Below are positions 41,162 through 50,800 of a stretch of 64,000 bases of DNA, piece after piece. The stretch comes from Cafeteria roenbergensis. Taxonomy: Eukaryota; Sar; Bigyra; Bicosoecida; Cafeteriaceae. Made by a program: the position numbers and the translations under genes. The stretch lies in NCBI GenBank assembly GCA_008330645.1, contig VLTN01000032.1, positions 186,001 to 250,000 on the forward strand. The letters run 5' to 3'. Under the pieces are notes generated by a model. That model worked only from the letters and a program-made list of their open reading frames with translations. It searched no databases and was not told the DNA's origin. Every line of letters begins with the position of its first letter. Position 1 is the first letter of the stretch.

Positions 41162-42571
41162 ATGGCAGCCTCAGACTCGGCGCCTCCCGCGCCTGCAGCA
41201 GTGCCGGCTGCGGCGCCAGCAGCGGCCGCGTCCGGCGCCGCGACCGTCCCAGCGGCTGCTGCGGCGAGTGCTCCCATCGCGCCTGGCGGCAGCGACCCTG
41301 AAAACCACCCGTTCTTCCACTATTACGGGCAGCTTGTGCACCAGCAAAACATGCTCCAAGACGCTGTCCGCACAGGGACGTACCACAAGGCGTTCATTTC
41401 CAACCCGGCAGACTTCCGTGGCAAGGTCGTTGTGGACGTTGGCACAGGGAGCGGTATCCTTGCCTTTTTCGCCGCCAAGGCCGGCGCGCGCAAGGTGTAC
41501 GCCATCGAGGCGTCTGGAGTGGCGTCCCAGGCGCGGAAGCTGATGGAGGCCAACGGGCTGGCGGACAAGGTGGAGGTCATCAAGGGAAAGGTGAGGTGTG
41601 CATCTGAGACGGGGGGGGGCGGGGGGGAGCAGCTTGCGCGTGGGGACGGCGTCTGCTCGGCCCTGCCCAGCAGTGGGAGCGCCTGCTTGTCTCCGCGCTC
41701 TGTGCGCGAGCGTGGCCGCGCCTGCTGCCCACGGCCCCGTCCTGTGACCACGGCTCGGCGTCGCTTGCAGGTTGAGGAGGTGGAGCTCCCCGAGAAGGCG
41801 GACGTGATCATCTCGGAGCCAATGGGCTTCCTGCTGGTGCACGAGCGCATGCTCGAGAGCTTCATCGCGGCGCGGGACCGGTTCCTCAAGCCGGCCGGCA
41901 AGATGTTCCCCACCACCGGGACAATGTTCTTCTCGCCCTTCTCTGACCAGGCCATCTGGGACGAGCAGGACCAGAAGCTCGCATTCTGGGACACACAGGA
42001 CTTCTGGGGTCTCGACCTCTCCCCGCTCAAGCAGCAGGCCCGCATCGACCACTTCTCGCAGCCGGTGGTGGGGTACTTCCCCCCGTCTGTGCTTCTCAGC
42101 CCCACCACCGCCCGCCACCGCATCGACTTCGCGTTGGACACGCCCGCGTCGCTCAAGAGCTTCTCGGTCCCGCTCGCCTTCACAGTGGTGCGCACCGCCA
42201 TCCTGCACGGCATCGCGGCCTGGTTCGACGTGCTCTTCGACGGCACCGCGCACAAGGTGTCGCTCTCCACTGGGCCGTACACCGCCGGAACGCACTGGTA
42301 CCAGTGCCGGCTGCTGATGGAGGCCCCCATCGCCGTCAACGCCGGGCAGGCAGTGTCAGGTCTGCTCGAGTTCCAGGCCAACGACAAGTACAGCTACGAC
42401 ATCAAGCTCACACTGCGCCTGGAGGGCACGTCGATCGAGAAGGTGGCGCAGTTCTCCCTCGCGGACCAGTACTTCGCCTACTACTCCGGCACCGACGCTG
42501 GCGCCGCAGCAGCCACCCCGGCCGTGGAGTCTGCATGGGCGTCGGGCGACCCGTACGCTGGCACCAGCTGA
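41162..42571 (+). CDS. PRMT4: Protein arginine methyltransferase 4 (CARM1-type)
   Basis: Type I arginine methyltransferase acting on histone H3 and RNA-binding proteins. Exons 41162-41590 and 41771-42571 (GTGAGG...TTGCAG, phase 0) give 409 residues. Motifs: YYGQLVHQQNMLQDAVRTGTY, SAM motif VVDVGTGSGILAFFAAKAGA, post-I YAIEAS, double-E loop SEPMGFLLVHERM and THW loop GTHWYQCRLL. The CARM1-type assignment rests on FDGTAHKVSLSTGP and the C-terminal YSYDIKLTLRLEG, which match CARM1 rather than PRMT1. The N-terminal PH-like domain of CARM1 is missing; only about 50 Ala/Pro-rich residues precede the core. The 180-base intron has no stop and keeps the frame, so retention would add 60 residues inside the Rossmann fold. 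The frame extends upstream to 40883, overlapping the repeat gene, but 41162 (AGCAATGGC) has the usual start context. Confidence 0.93.
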   Translation: MAASDSAPPAPAAVPAAAPAAAASGAATVPAAAAASAPIAPGGSDPENHPFFHYYGQLVHQQNMLQDAVRTGTYHKAFISNPADFRGKVVVDVGTGSGILAFFAAKAGARKVYAIEASGVASQARKLMEANGLADKVEVIKGKVRCASETGGGGGEQLARGDGVCSALPSSGSACLSPRSVRERGRACCPRPRPVTTARRRLQVEEVELPEKADVIISEPMGFLLVHERMLESFIAARDRFLKPAGKMFPTTGTMFFSPFSDQAIWDEQDQKLAFWDTQDFWGLDLSPLKQQARIDHFSQPVVGYFPPSVLLSPTTARHRIDFALDTPASLKSFSVPLAFTVVRTAILHGIAAWFDVLFDGTAHKVSLSTGPYTAGTHWYQCRLLMEAPIAVNAGQAVSGLLEFQANDKYSYDIKLTLRLEGTSIEKVAQFSLADQYFAYYSGTDAGAAAATPAVESAWASGDPYAGTS

Positions 42572-42836
42572 CTGAGTGAGCGGCGGCGTGTCAAGCAGCT
42601 TGGTCCCCTCCCCACAGAACAAGCACAGGCCTCATCTGCCCACGCCACACCGAAGCGCGATTGCGATTGCCTACGGCCATTCGTCGCTTGCTTGCGGTCG
42701 CCTCAACTGCATTCCTCCGGTCACAGTCGCTGCCGCCAACACGCGTGCATCACGCAGGGGCGCCGCCGCTGGCAGCAGCTCGTTCGCACAACATTCTCGA
42801 TTCGCGCAGGGCCAAGGCGGGAAGCCAGGCGACGCG

Positions 42837-45800
42837 TCAGCGCAGCGGCTCCCGGCTGCCGCGCAGGCCAGGCGCAGGCCGGCTGACCCGCGCAGAGGCG
42901 GGGCGAGTGGGCAGGGATGGTCGCGCTGGCCCTCCTGGCTGGGTCTCCCACGCCAGCCTTCGGCCGTCCGGCGCCAGGCTCTTTGAGAAGGCCAGGCTTT
43001 GGGACACAGGCAAAGCGCCCGGAAGGCGCTTGGGGGCGGGATGCCGACCGCTTGCTCCATTCGCAGCTGCACCCACCGCGGCGGCGTCCTCGACGTTTGC
43101 CGCAGCGCCGCTCGCCGCGGGCTTGATTCTGTTTGCCAGCCGCACGGCCTCTGCGCCTAGCACACCGTGGCCCCTGCGCTGGAACCAGCAGGCAACGTTT
43201 CGCAGCGTCGTCGCATGCGCACGCTGGGCCGTTGACACCAGGCGTGGGAGCGCAAAGGCCGCGACCAGAACAGCCCCTGCTGCGGCACCCTCCGCCTGCG
43301 CCCCGCCCAGAACGCGACGCGAGCCGGCCTCTGCAGCGGCTCGGCTGAGCCTGGCCTCCTCCCGCTGCTGCTCCATGAGCTCAGGCGCGCTCGGCCACGC
43401 GCCGCGTCCCGGCCAAATGGCGTCCAGCGCCGGGCGGTCCCACTCCGGGAGCGCGGCCACGGCCGCGTCGATGCGACAGCCCATTGCAGTGTGAGCCTGC
43501 CTGGCCGCCCGGCCAGCGTGAAGAGCCACTGCGGCGGCGCGGGCAGCTGCCACCAGCGCTGGGGCCGGTGGGGCGGCCTGGGCCAGCACCAGCGCCTCCT
43601 CCAGCGACTCTGTGTCGTGCCCAATGCGCGCGGTGGCGACCGCCGATGCTGCCCCGTGGCCGGTGGCTGCCTCCTCAAGCACCTCCAGCGCCCGCGACAC
43701 TGCGACTGCGCTCTCCGTGACCGACTCCCACGCCCCGAGGCAGTGCCGCTCGGCCCGGACCAGGAGCGCCAGCACTGCCGCCGCGTCGCTCAGCCCGGTC
43801 GCTGAGTCGCTGGCCCGGCTGCCGGCCTCACCCGCTGGCTCCCTCGCGTGGCTGGCGTCGTCGCCCCACGCCGAACCCCAGGCTGCGCTGCGCAGTGGAA
43901 CCAACGGCTCCTCTGGCTCCTCCGCCGGGCCCAGGCGCGACAGCAGCGGCAGCGCAGCGTTGAGCAGGCCGAGTACCACAGCCTCGAGCGCCTTTCCAGC
44001 GCACATCCCGCTCCTCAAGCGAAGCGCAGACGACCCCTCGTCCAGGCACCGCCCTGCCGTGCCCTGTCTGCTTCTCGTGTGGGAGCGCCAGGAGGCGACG
44101 CCCGCCTCCACGATGGCCGACTCGATGCCCGCGACGGCCTCCCCCAGGTCAGGCCTCACGCCTCCCAGGCCCGGCGGCACGGCCCACGCGTCGGCAGAGG
44201 CGCGCAGGGCCTCTGTCAGCGGGGCCAGAACGTGGCTCACGCGGGGTCGGTGCGCGGCAAAGCCCGCCGCCTGAACCAGCGCCGGCGTGTCGGGGATGGG
44301 AGCGGACAGCAAGGGCTCCCAGTCCCTGGAGGCGGCCGTCGAGCCTGACTGCCTGCGGCTGCGCACAGTCGCGGAGGCCGGCCTGAGCGGCAAGGAGGCC
44401 CGGCTCTGCAGTGGGGCGCGGAATTGGGCCGTGGTCGGGCGGGGAGGAGGCATGGCTGCCGAGGCCGTCTGCGCGCTGGCGGAGTGGGGGTGCTGCGGCT
44501 TCGCGGCCGGGGCGCTGCTGCCCGGAATCCCTGGCGGAGCGGCCGACCCGAACGCCGGCGGGCGGGCCGCAATCGCGGAGGAGGCGGATGGCGTCCGGGC
44601 CACCCCAGCGGCCACGCGCGAGCGTGGGAGAGCGGCCGCACCCGAGAGGTCCAGCCGTCCGGCCGGCGCCCTCGTCGTGCGCGCCGAGCCGGGCCGCCGC
44701 GGTCGAAGCGCAGACCTGCGCACATCCCCGCCGTCGCCCTCGTCTCTGGCGCCCGTAAGAGCAACACCTCCCCGCCAGGCGGTGGGGCCGCCCTCGGAGC
44801 GGCGCGCAGGCGTGCCTCCCCTGTGGAGAGCGGGCCGCCGCGGCGACAGGCCGCTGCCGTCCAGCACAGGTCCCTGGCCGAGAGGTCGCGGCGCGCCCGC
44901 CGCAAACTCGCTGCGCGCCTCGGGAGTCCATGGCACCCGGGCGAGCCTCTCCGCGATGGAGGCCAGCGGGCTGGACACGCTGTCAGCCGCATGTGGCCTC
45001 TCGGGCGTCCTGGCGCGGGCAGCAGGCGACGTCAGAGCGGGGCCGGCCGCCCGCGTGGCCTGCTGCGGCCCCGCCGCGCTGCTGGCGGTGAGGCGCGGTG
45101 ACGCCGGGGAGTCAGCACCGCTGCTGCTGGCGGTGTCGCCGCCTCCGCCCCCGCCGCCAGCGTCTGCGGCCGGCGGCGGCGAGCGGAGCTGCGCAGCCGG
45201 TGACGCCGGAGCGGTGTGCAGGGCTAGGAGTGCGCTGCTGCGGCGCCGCCGTTGCTCCGACCGGTCCGCCCACTCGGCCTGCTCCTGCTCGCGAGCGGCC
45301 AGCATCGCCTCTGTCTCTGCAGCGCGCTGCCTGTCAAGGCGCTTCTGCGCCGCCTCGTCGGCCTCGATCTCGGCCAGAATCCGCCGCCTCGCCGCCTCTT
45401 CGCGGGCGGCGCGCGCCCGCCAGGCGCTCTGAATTTGCACGGCCGACTGCGCCTCACGCGCCGCCGACTCCTCAGCGGCCGTGGGCTGGAAGCTGAAGGC
45501 TGGGCGGCGCGTCGTCGGCCGGTCGGCGTCGCGCTCGACCAGCGTGGCGAGCGGAGTCACACCGCTGCTCGGCCGCTTCGCCAGCGCCGCAGACGACAGC
45601 AACAGGCCTCGCGATCCGGCCGGCGTGAGGATGCTGCCCGGTGCAGGCAGCCCGCGTGGGCTGTGCCGCTGGACCGCGCTCGCATCACTGCTGAAGGGCG
45701 TCCTGGGCGCAGCTGCCTCGGCTCGAGGCGACGTCTCGATGTCCAGGAATTGCAGCCCGCGGTCCTCTTCGTCGCGCGGGGCATCCAGTCGCAGAGCCGC

Positions 45801-47471
45801 TTCCAGAGCCTCTGACTCGGACTCCCCGCGGATGTGTGCGGTGCTGGCGCGGCGGGCTCTGGCCCTGAGGCCCAAGCTCGGCCCCGCGTGTTCGCCGGCC
45901 GCCGCAAGCGCCTCGTCGACGTCGTCAAGGCGGTCCGACGCGCCAGTCAGCAACGTGTCGCCTGCCGGCTGCGCGCCTGTGGAGGACACGTCGTCGCCGT
46001 CGTACTCGTCAATCCAGTCTCCCTCGGAGGCCTCGCCCGCACTGAGGATGCTCCTCCTCCGCGACCGCGACTGGCCAGGCTTGCTCGCGGCGGCCCGGTG
46101 CGAGCTTGGGGCTCGACCCGCGCCGTCGCTGCCCGCTTCCGAGCCCTCGTCGGCGTCGCCGTCGTCCTCCGAGTCGGACAGCTCGATCGCAAAAGCCGAT
46201 CCCCTTGCAGCCGGAGCACTTGTTGACGGGGGCGCGGATGGATGCGGCCCGCCAGGCAGCGAGCCCTCTTCAGACCGCTGCGGCGTGTCGGGGCGCGAGC
46301 CCACCTCTGAGCCCCCCGGCAGCGAGCCCTCTTCGGACCGCTGCGGCGTGTCGGGGCGCGAGCCCACCTCTGAGCCCCCCGGCAGCGAGCCCTCGAGGGA
46401 GCCGCTCGCCGAACCGAGATCCGAGCCCTCCGCGAGGGAAGCCGCCCCCGATGATTCTTCCTCGTCGACGTCGTCAGAGGGGGCCGCGTCAGCCTCTGAG
46501 ACGGCCGGCGCCGCCGGCTGAGGCGCCTGCCTGTTCAGAAGGCCGGAGCGAGGGCTGCTAGCAGAGGCGCCGCCGCGGGATCCTGCGCCGTTGGGCTCCT
46601 GCGAGTACCGCCCCGTGCTCGACGACAGCGGGGTGGAGGCCTCCGACGCTGCCATGGGCACCGCCCACGACAGCACGCGTGTCGGCGGGCCAGTGCGAAC
46701 GACTGGGGCGTCGGCAGGGGGCTCCGGCCGCACGCCAGCCTCTGCAGCAGGCCCCTCCTGGGCACCGGTCTGAACTGTGACGCTGCTTGTGGCGGCCTTT
46801 GCCTTCGGGGCCTGCGCCTCCGGCGCAGAAATCGCGGCATCGGCGGCGAGCGGCGGCGCCTCCGGCTGCAAATCCCGCGCAGCGCCAGGCCCCGGAGAGG
46901 CATCTGCATCGCTGCGGTCCGCTGCACGCGGGGGTGCCTCCGCGGTCAGGTCGGTGTCCATCGCAGCGACCTGGTGCTCGTCGGACTCCTCCGCCCATGC
47001 AGACGACCCGCCAAACAAAATGTCCGCTGAGGTCATGCCCCCCGTGGTTGCGGACCGCTCGTGTCGTGCAGCACCTGCACGGGAGCGGCTAGTGGATTTG
47101 GCCTTCGCGTTGGCCGCCACTGTCGCTCGCTGCGCGTGGGAGCGCGTTTTTGCTGGCCCAACCTTGAGCCCAACCGCTGCGTCGAAGCCCCCGGCACCCT
47201 CGCCCTCGCCGTCAGCCGCCTGCGCTGCTGCACGCAGCCCCTCCAGAAAGCCCGAGTCGATGCGCAAGGGCCCTTGGCTGTCCTCCGGGCTGAGCGCAGA
47301 GCTTGCGGAGACTTTGGCCGGGGACGCGGCTTGGCCGCTGCCGCCGCGACCAGACCGCCTCGAAGGCAGCGAGTCGGCCGACTCTGACCTGAGCAGGTCC
47401 TTTCCGACGTCTGAGGTCAGCGACATGGCAGCAAGGCGCATCACATCGATGCTCGACCGCCTGCTGGCCAT
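42837..47471 (-). CDS. Large disordered protein with IQ motif, unknown function
   Basis: 1544 residues, single exon; I do not recognise the gene. The N-terminal 650 residues are Ser/Ala/Glu/Pro-rich and acidic, with a 21-residue tandem repeat (PGGSEVGSRPDTPQRSEEGSL). Near residues 668-690 lies an IQ motif, AVQIQSAWRARAAREEA, leading into a charged helix (ILAEIEADEAAQKRLDRQRAAETEAML), likely a calmodulin-type light-chain site plus coiled coil. Another disordered stretch follows. The C-terminal 450 residues are more helical and hydrophobic (VLGLLNAALPLLSRLG, ALVAAARAAAVALHAGRAARQAH, ATTLRNVACWFQRRG), probably a folded helical domain. Start at 47471 (GCAATGGCC) preferred; the frame runs to 47633 with an Arg-rich leader. 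A long open frame could be favoured by GC bias, but the IQ helix and in-frame repeats support coding. Confidence 0.7.
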   Translation of the reverse strand: MASRRSSIDVMRLAAMSLTSDVGKDLLRSESADSLPSRRSGRGGSGQAASPAKVSASSALSPEDSQGPLRIDSGFLEGLRAAAQAADGEGEGAGGFDAAVGLKVGPAKTRSHAQRATVAANAKAKSTSRSRAGAARHERSATTGGMTSADILFGGSSAWAEESDEHQVAAMDTDLTAEAPPRAADRSDADASPGPGAARDLQPEAPPLAADAAISAPEAQAPKAKAATSSVTVQTGAQEGPAAEAGVRPEPPADAPVVRTGPPTRVLSWAVPMAASEASTPLSSSTGRYSQEPNGAGSRGGASASSPRSGLLNRQAPQPAAPAVSEADAAPSDDVDEEESSGAASLAEGSDLGSASGSLEGSLPGGSEVGSRPDTPQRSEEGSLPGGSEVGSRPDTPQRSEEGSLPGGPHPSAPPSTSAPAARGSAFAIELSDSEDDGDADEGSEAGSDGAGRAPSSHRAAASKPGQSRSRRRSILSAGEASEGDWIDEYDGDDVSSTGAQPAGDTLLTGASDRLDDVDEALAAAGEHAGPSLGLRARARRASTAHIRGESESEALEAALRLDAPRDEEDRGLQFLDIETSPRAEAAAPRTPFSSDASAVQRHSPRGLPAPGSILTPAGSRGLLLSSAALAKRPSSGVTPLATLVERDADRPTTRRPAFSFQPTAAEESAAREAQSAVQIQSAWRARAAREEAARRRILAEIEADEAAQKRLDRQRAAETEAMLAAREQEQAEWADRSEQRRRRSSALLALHTAPASPAAQLRSPPPAADAGGGGGGGDTASSSGADSPASPRLTASSAAGPQQATRAAGPALTSPAARARTPERPHAADSVSSPLASIAERLARVPWTPEARSEFAAGAPRPLGQGPVLDGSGLSPRRPALHRGGTPARRSEGGPTAWRGGVALTGARDEGDGGDVRRSALRPRRPGSARTTRAPAGRLDLSGAAALPRSRVAAGVARTPSASSAIAARPPAFGSAAPPGIPGSSAPAAKPQHPHSASAQTASAAMPPPRPTTAQFRAPLQSRASLPLRPASATVRSRRQSGSTAASRDWEPLLSAPIPDTPALVQAAGFAAHRPRVSHVLAPLTEALRASADAWAVPPGLGGVRPDLGEAVAGIESAIVEAGVASWRSHTRSRQGTAGRCLDEGSSALRLRSGMCAGKALEAVVLGLLNAALPLLSRLGPAEEPEEPLVPLRSAAWGSAWGDDASHAREPAGEAGSRASDSATGLSDAAAVLALLVRAERHCLGAWESVTESAVAVSRALEVLEEAATGHGAASAVATARIGHDTESLEEALVLAQAAPPAPALVAAARAAAVALHAGRAARQAHTAMGCRIDAAVAALPEWDRPALDAIWPGRGAWPSAPELMEQQREEARLSRAAAEAGSRRVLGGAQAEGAAAGAVLVAAFALPRLVSTAQRAHATTLRNVACWFQRRGHGVLGAEAVRLANRIKPAASGAAANVEDAAAVGAAANGASGRHPAPKRLPGALPVSQSLAFSKSLAPDGRRLAWETQPGGPARPSLPTRPASARVSRPAPGLRGSREPLR
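46255..46396 (-). repeat. 63-bp coding tandem repeat
   Basis: Two full 63-base copies (46255-46317 and 46318-46380, one visible mismatch) plus the start of a third, encoding 21-residue units inside the IQ protein. Recent in-frame duplication. Confidence 0.9.
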
Positions 47472-47819
47472 TGCGGAGCAGCGACAAGGCGTCACCCAGC
47501 AGCTGCGCCTCCTGCTCGTGCGCGCGCGGACCGCGAATGCCTCGGCAGCTGCACCACGGGCAAAGGAGGCGGAGCGGGCGGCTGGGCGGGCCCGGCTCCT
47601 GGGCGCAGGTAGTGTGGTTGTGGAGCGTCGCAAGCTGTTTGCGTTGGCTTTCCGCAGAGCCGGTCACACCGGCCGAACTTGAGGGGGCGTGGGGCGCTCG
47701 CCGACGCTCCAGTCGTGAAGCGCCAGGCAGCGTGCTCGCCCGGCACACAAACACACACACTCAAACACACACACACAACGAGAGAGCGAGAGAGACAGGG
47801 GTGGCAGTGGGGCGTCGCT
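47472..47819. repeat. Intergenic region with CA/GA microsatellite
   Basis: 348 bases between two minus-strand genes. A simple repeat of ACACAC followed by GAGAGA units lies at about 47744-47797. The rest is presumed UTR and promoter. Confidence 0.8.
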
Positions 47820-50800
47820 TCACGCGCGCTCCGGCAGCACGAAGGACAGGTGGTCGAGGAGCGCCAGCGCCTCGTCGTCGTTGGATGCATTCACCTCGCA
47901 CACCTCGCGCACGGCCTGCACGAGGGCCTCGCGGGAGGAGGCCTGCGGAGCCACTGCCGGCCTGGCCTTGAGGCTGAGGCGGGCGGAGGCCATGCCCCAG
48001 TAGATGGCCTGCGCCATCGGGTATCCGGCCTGGAGCGCGGCGGTGAGGCCCCCCACAAGCGAGTCGCCCGCGCCGGTGACGTTGACAAGCTCCATTGGGT
48101 TCACCTCCGCCGCGCGGATGAAGCGGAAGTCGAGGCCGTCCATGGCCGCCACGGTGAGGAAGTCGTGGTTGCACACAGCCATGAGCTCCTCCAGGGAGGC
48201 GGCTGGGCGCCGGCTGACCCACAACACTCCCGACGGGCCAAGCGTCACCAGCACGTGCTTGCGGCCCTCTACCAGGCCCACACCGGTCATTTCCACAGCC
48301 GGGTTGCACATGGCAGCCAGAACAACCTGCGCGGCGCCCAGCAGCTGCGGGTTCATGTGCTCGCCAAGTTCGGGGCCGGCGGCCGACTGGCCCGGCACGC
48401 CCGCGCCCATGCCGCCGCCGAGGTTCACCATCTCCTCGTCCTCCACGGTGTCGTGCCCCTCCTCCGGGTCCCCGCTGCCCGCCTGGGCGAAGAGCTCCAT
48501 GGCTCGCGCCCGCTGCTCGTCGGAGTCCCCGTCGCTGCCATCGTCCTCGCTGTCCGAGGCGGCAAGGTGCTGCTCGAGCGTGCCGTCGGCCATGGCACGC
48601 TTGAAGTCCTCAAAGGCGTTCTCCAGCTCCATCTCCGACATGCCCGCCGCCTCCATGTAGCGCTCCGCGTCCTCCGTGATTGCGCCGACCTTGCGCAGGT
48701 CGTCGAGGCTCATCTGGTCCAGGCCGGCCTCGCGGGCCATGTCCGCGAACCCGAGACCCTCCCTCTGGGGCAGCGGGTTGCCCTCGACGTCCCGCCCGTT
48801 GGAGAGCATCTCGTTGATGAGGCGCCCAACGTCCTCGCCGCGCCCGTCCTCCATGGCCGCCTGGGCCTCCTCCAGCATCTGGTTCAGTTCCAGGGGGGAG
48901 CGGAACTCGTTCTCGCCTGGGCGCTGCATCGCCTGCACCTCGGGGGGCTCGAGCTCGCCAATCGCGGTGCCGGCCGCCGCCTCGCGGAACGCGTCCGCCA
49001 TGGCGTGCAGCTCTGCCGCGTTTGGCGTCACGATGGCGGCCTGCGCGAGGGCGGCCGGCAAGCCCACCCTGCGCGCCTTTTCGACGGACACAGGCTCGAT
49101 CACCACGGGCAAGCCACGGCGATCCCACACCGGAGTCTCGACTGGGGCGTCGTCGGCGGCGACGGTGTAGCCGCTGCGCTCCTCGAACTGGTGCTTGCGC
49201 TCCTCAACGGACGCCTTGAGCGACTCCATCATCTGCTGGGTGTCCTCGTCCCACTTCGCCTGCTGAGACGGGTCGATGCCCGCGGAGCGCATGAGCGCCT
49301 CCAGCGAGCGCGGCGGCACTGCGTGCGACACAACGCCCTCGCCGCGCACGGCCGCCTCGGCGGCAGTGGCGCACGCCATCAGGATCGCGTCGGGCGTCAG
49401 GCCCGCGTCAAGGACGAGCAGACCGTCGGCGCCGTCCTGGGCCATGGCCGAGCGCACGCGGGACTCCGCCTCCTCCGGCGAGATGGCCTCGATCACTGCG
49501 GAATCGGCCACGGCAGACATCATCTCGCCGTCCCCGTGCAGCAGCGCGGTGTAGGAGGCCGTTTCCCCGGAGTCGCTCTCGAACGGATCCAGGATGTGCA
49601 CGCCCGCGGCCTCCGTGCCCAGGCGGGCGGTCTGGCCCAGCGAGTCCTTCCCAACGGAGGAGGAGAGGGCCACGTGGGATCCCAGGCGGGCGGCGCACTC
49701 TGCGATGTTGCGTCCCACGCCGCCGAGGTGGAGGCTTGCAGAGCCGGGGTTCGACGTGCCCTCGTCGAGCTTGCCCTGCTTGAACCGGCGGGCCACCACG
49801 TCGACCAGCGTGCTGCCGAGCACGACGATGCGGCCCATGGGCCCGTTGCCGCCGTCGCGGGGGGCGGGCATGGAGGCGGACTCCGGCCAGGGCTTGGCGG
49901 CTGCGGCCGGCGAGGAGGTGGAGAAGGACCGGCGCTGCTGGTGGCCCGCGGCGGCGCCGTGGACGGCCTGGCGACCGGCGACGCCGCCGGTGCGCGCGAC
50001 GGCCGACGCAAGCCGCGCACCGGTGCGCGCGTTGTTCAGCACGAGGGCGATGTTCGAGCGGAGGGAGGCGCCCTCAGTGGCGCGGGTGACAGCCCGCAGG
50101 AGGAAGGGCGTGGCGGCCTTGCCGGACACGCCGGCCGCCTTGGCGTCGGCGAGGGCCTTGGTGATGGCCGCGTCGATGACGCCAGCGTCGGCCGGCTCCG
50201 GGTTGGGCACGCCCAGGACAAACCCGTGGTCGAGCCCCATGTCCCTGGCCGCCGCAATGACGGCGGCCAGCTCCTCCGGGGTGTCCACGCGCAGGGGGGC
50301 GTCCACGCCCGCGTCGCGGGTGAAGAATGCCGGGAAGCGGGACTGTCCGAGCGCCGCCACAGGCACGCCGAGCGTCTCGAGCACCTCGAGGGTCTTGGGG
50401 ATGTCCAGGATGCTCTTCACGCCCGCGCACACGACTGTCACGGGGGTGCGGCTCAGCTCGGTCAGGTCGGCGGAAATATCTGCGGCACGAGCGGGGAGAG
50501 GAGGGGCGGGCACTGCGAGGCTGGGCAGAGCTGCTCTGCGAGCGGCGCGAGCCGCGGCGCGTGCGCGGAGCGAGAGGGGCAGCGGCGGAAACAGCCGCTC
50601 ACCCCATGAGTCAGCGACGCCACGGTGCACGCCGCCGATGCCTCCAGTCGCAAAGACCTCGATCCCGGCGGCGTGAGCTCCGATCATCGTGGAAGCAACT
50701 GTCGTGGCGCCGAGCTTGCCGCTGGCGAGCGCCACAGCGATATCCCTGCGGGAGCACTTCCCCACGTTTCCAGCAGCCCCCTCCTCAGCGAGCCGCTCAA

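Noticed and set aside
47744-47797. Telomere-like or satellite array
   Set aside because: It is only a short CA/GA simple repeat in a gene gap, not a telomeric hexamer or long array.
47679-50609. Plus-strand open frame of 976 codons opposite PsuG-PsuK
   Set aside because: Antisense shadow of a conserved enzyme; no family motif.
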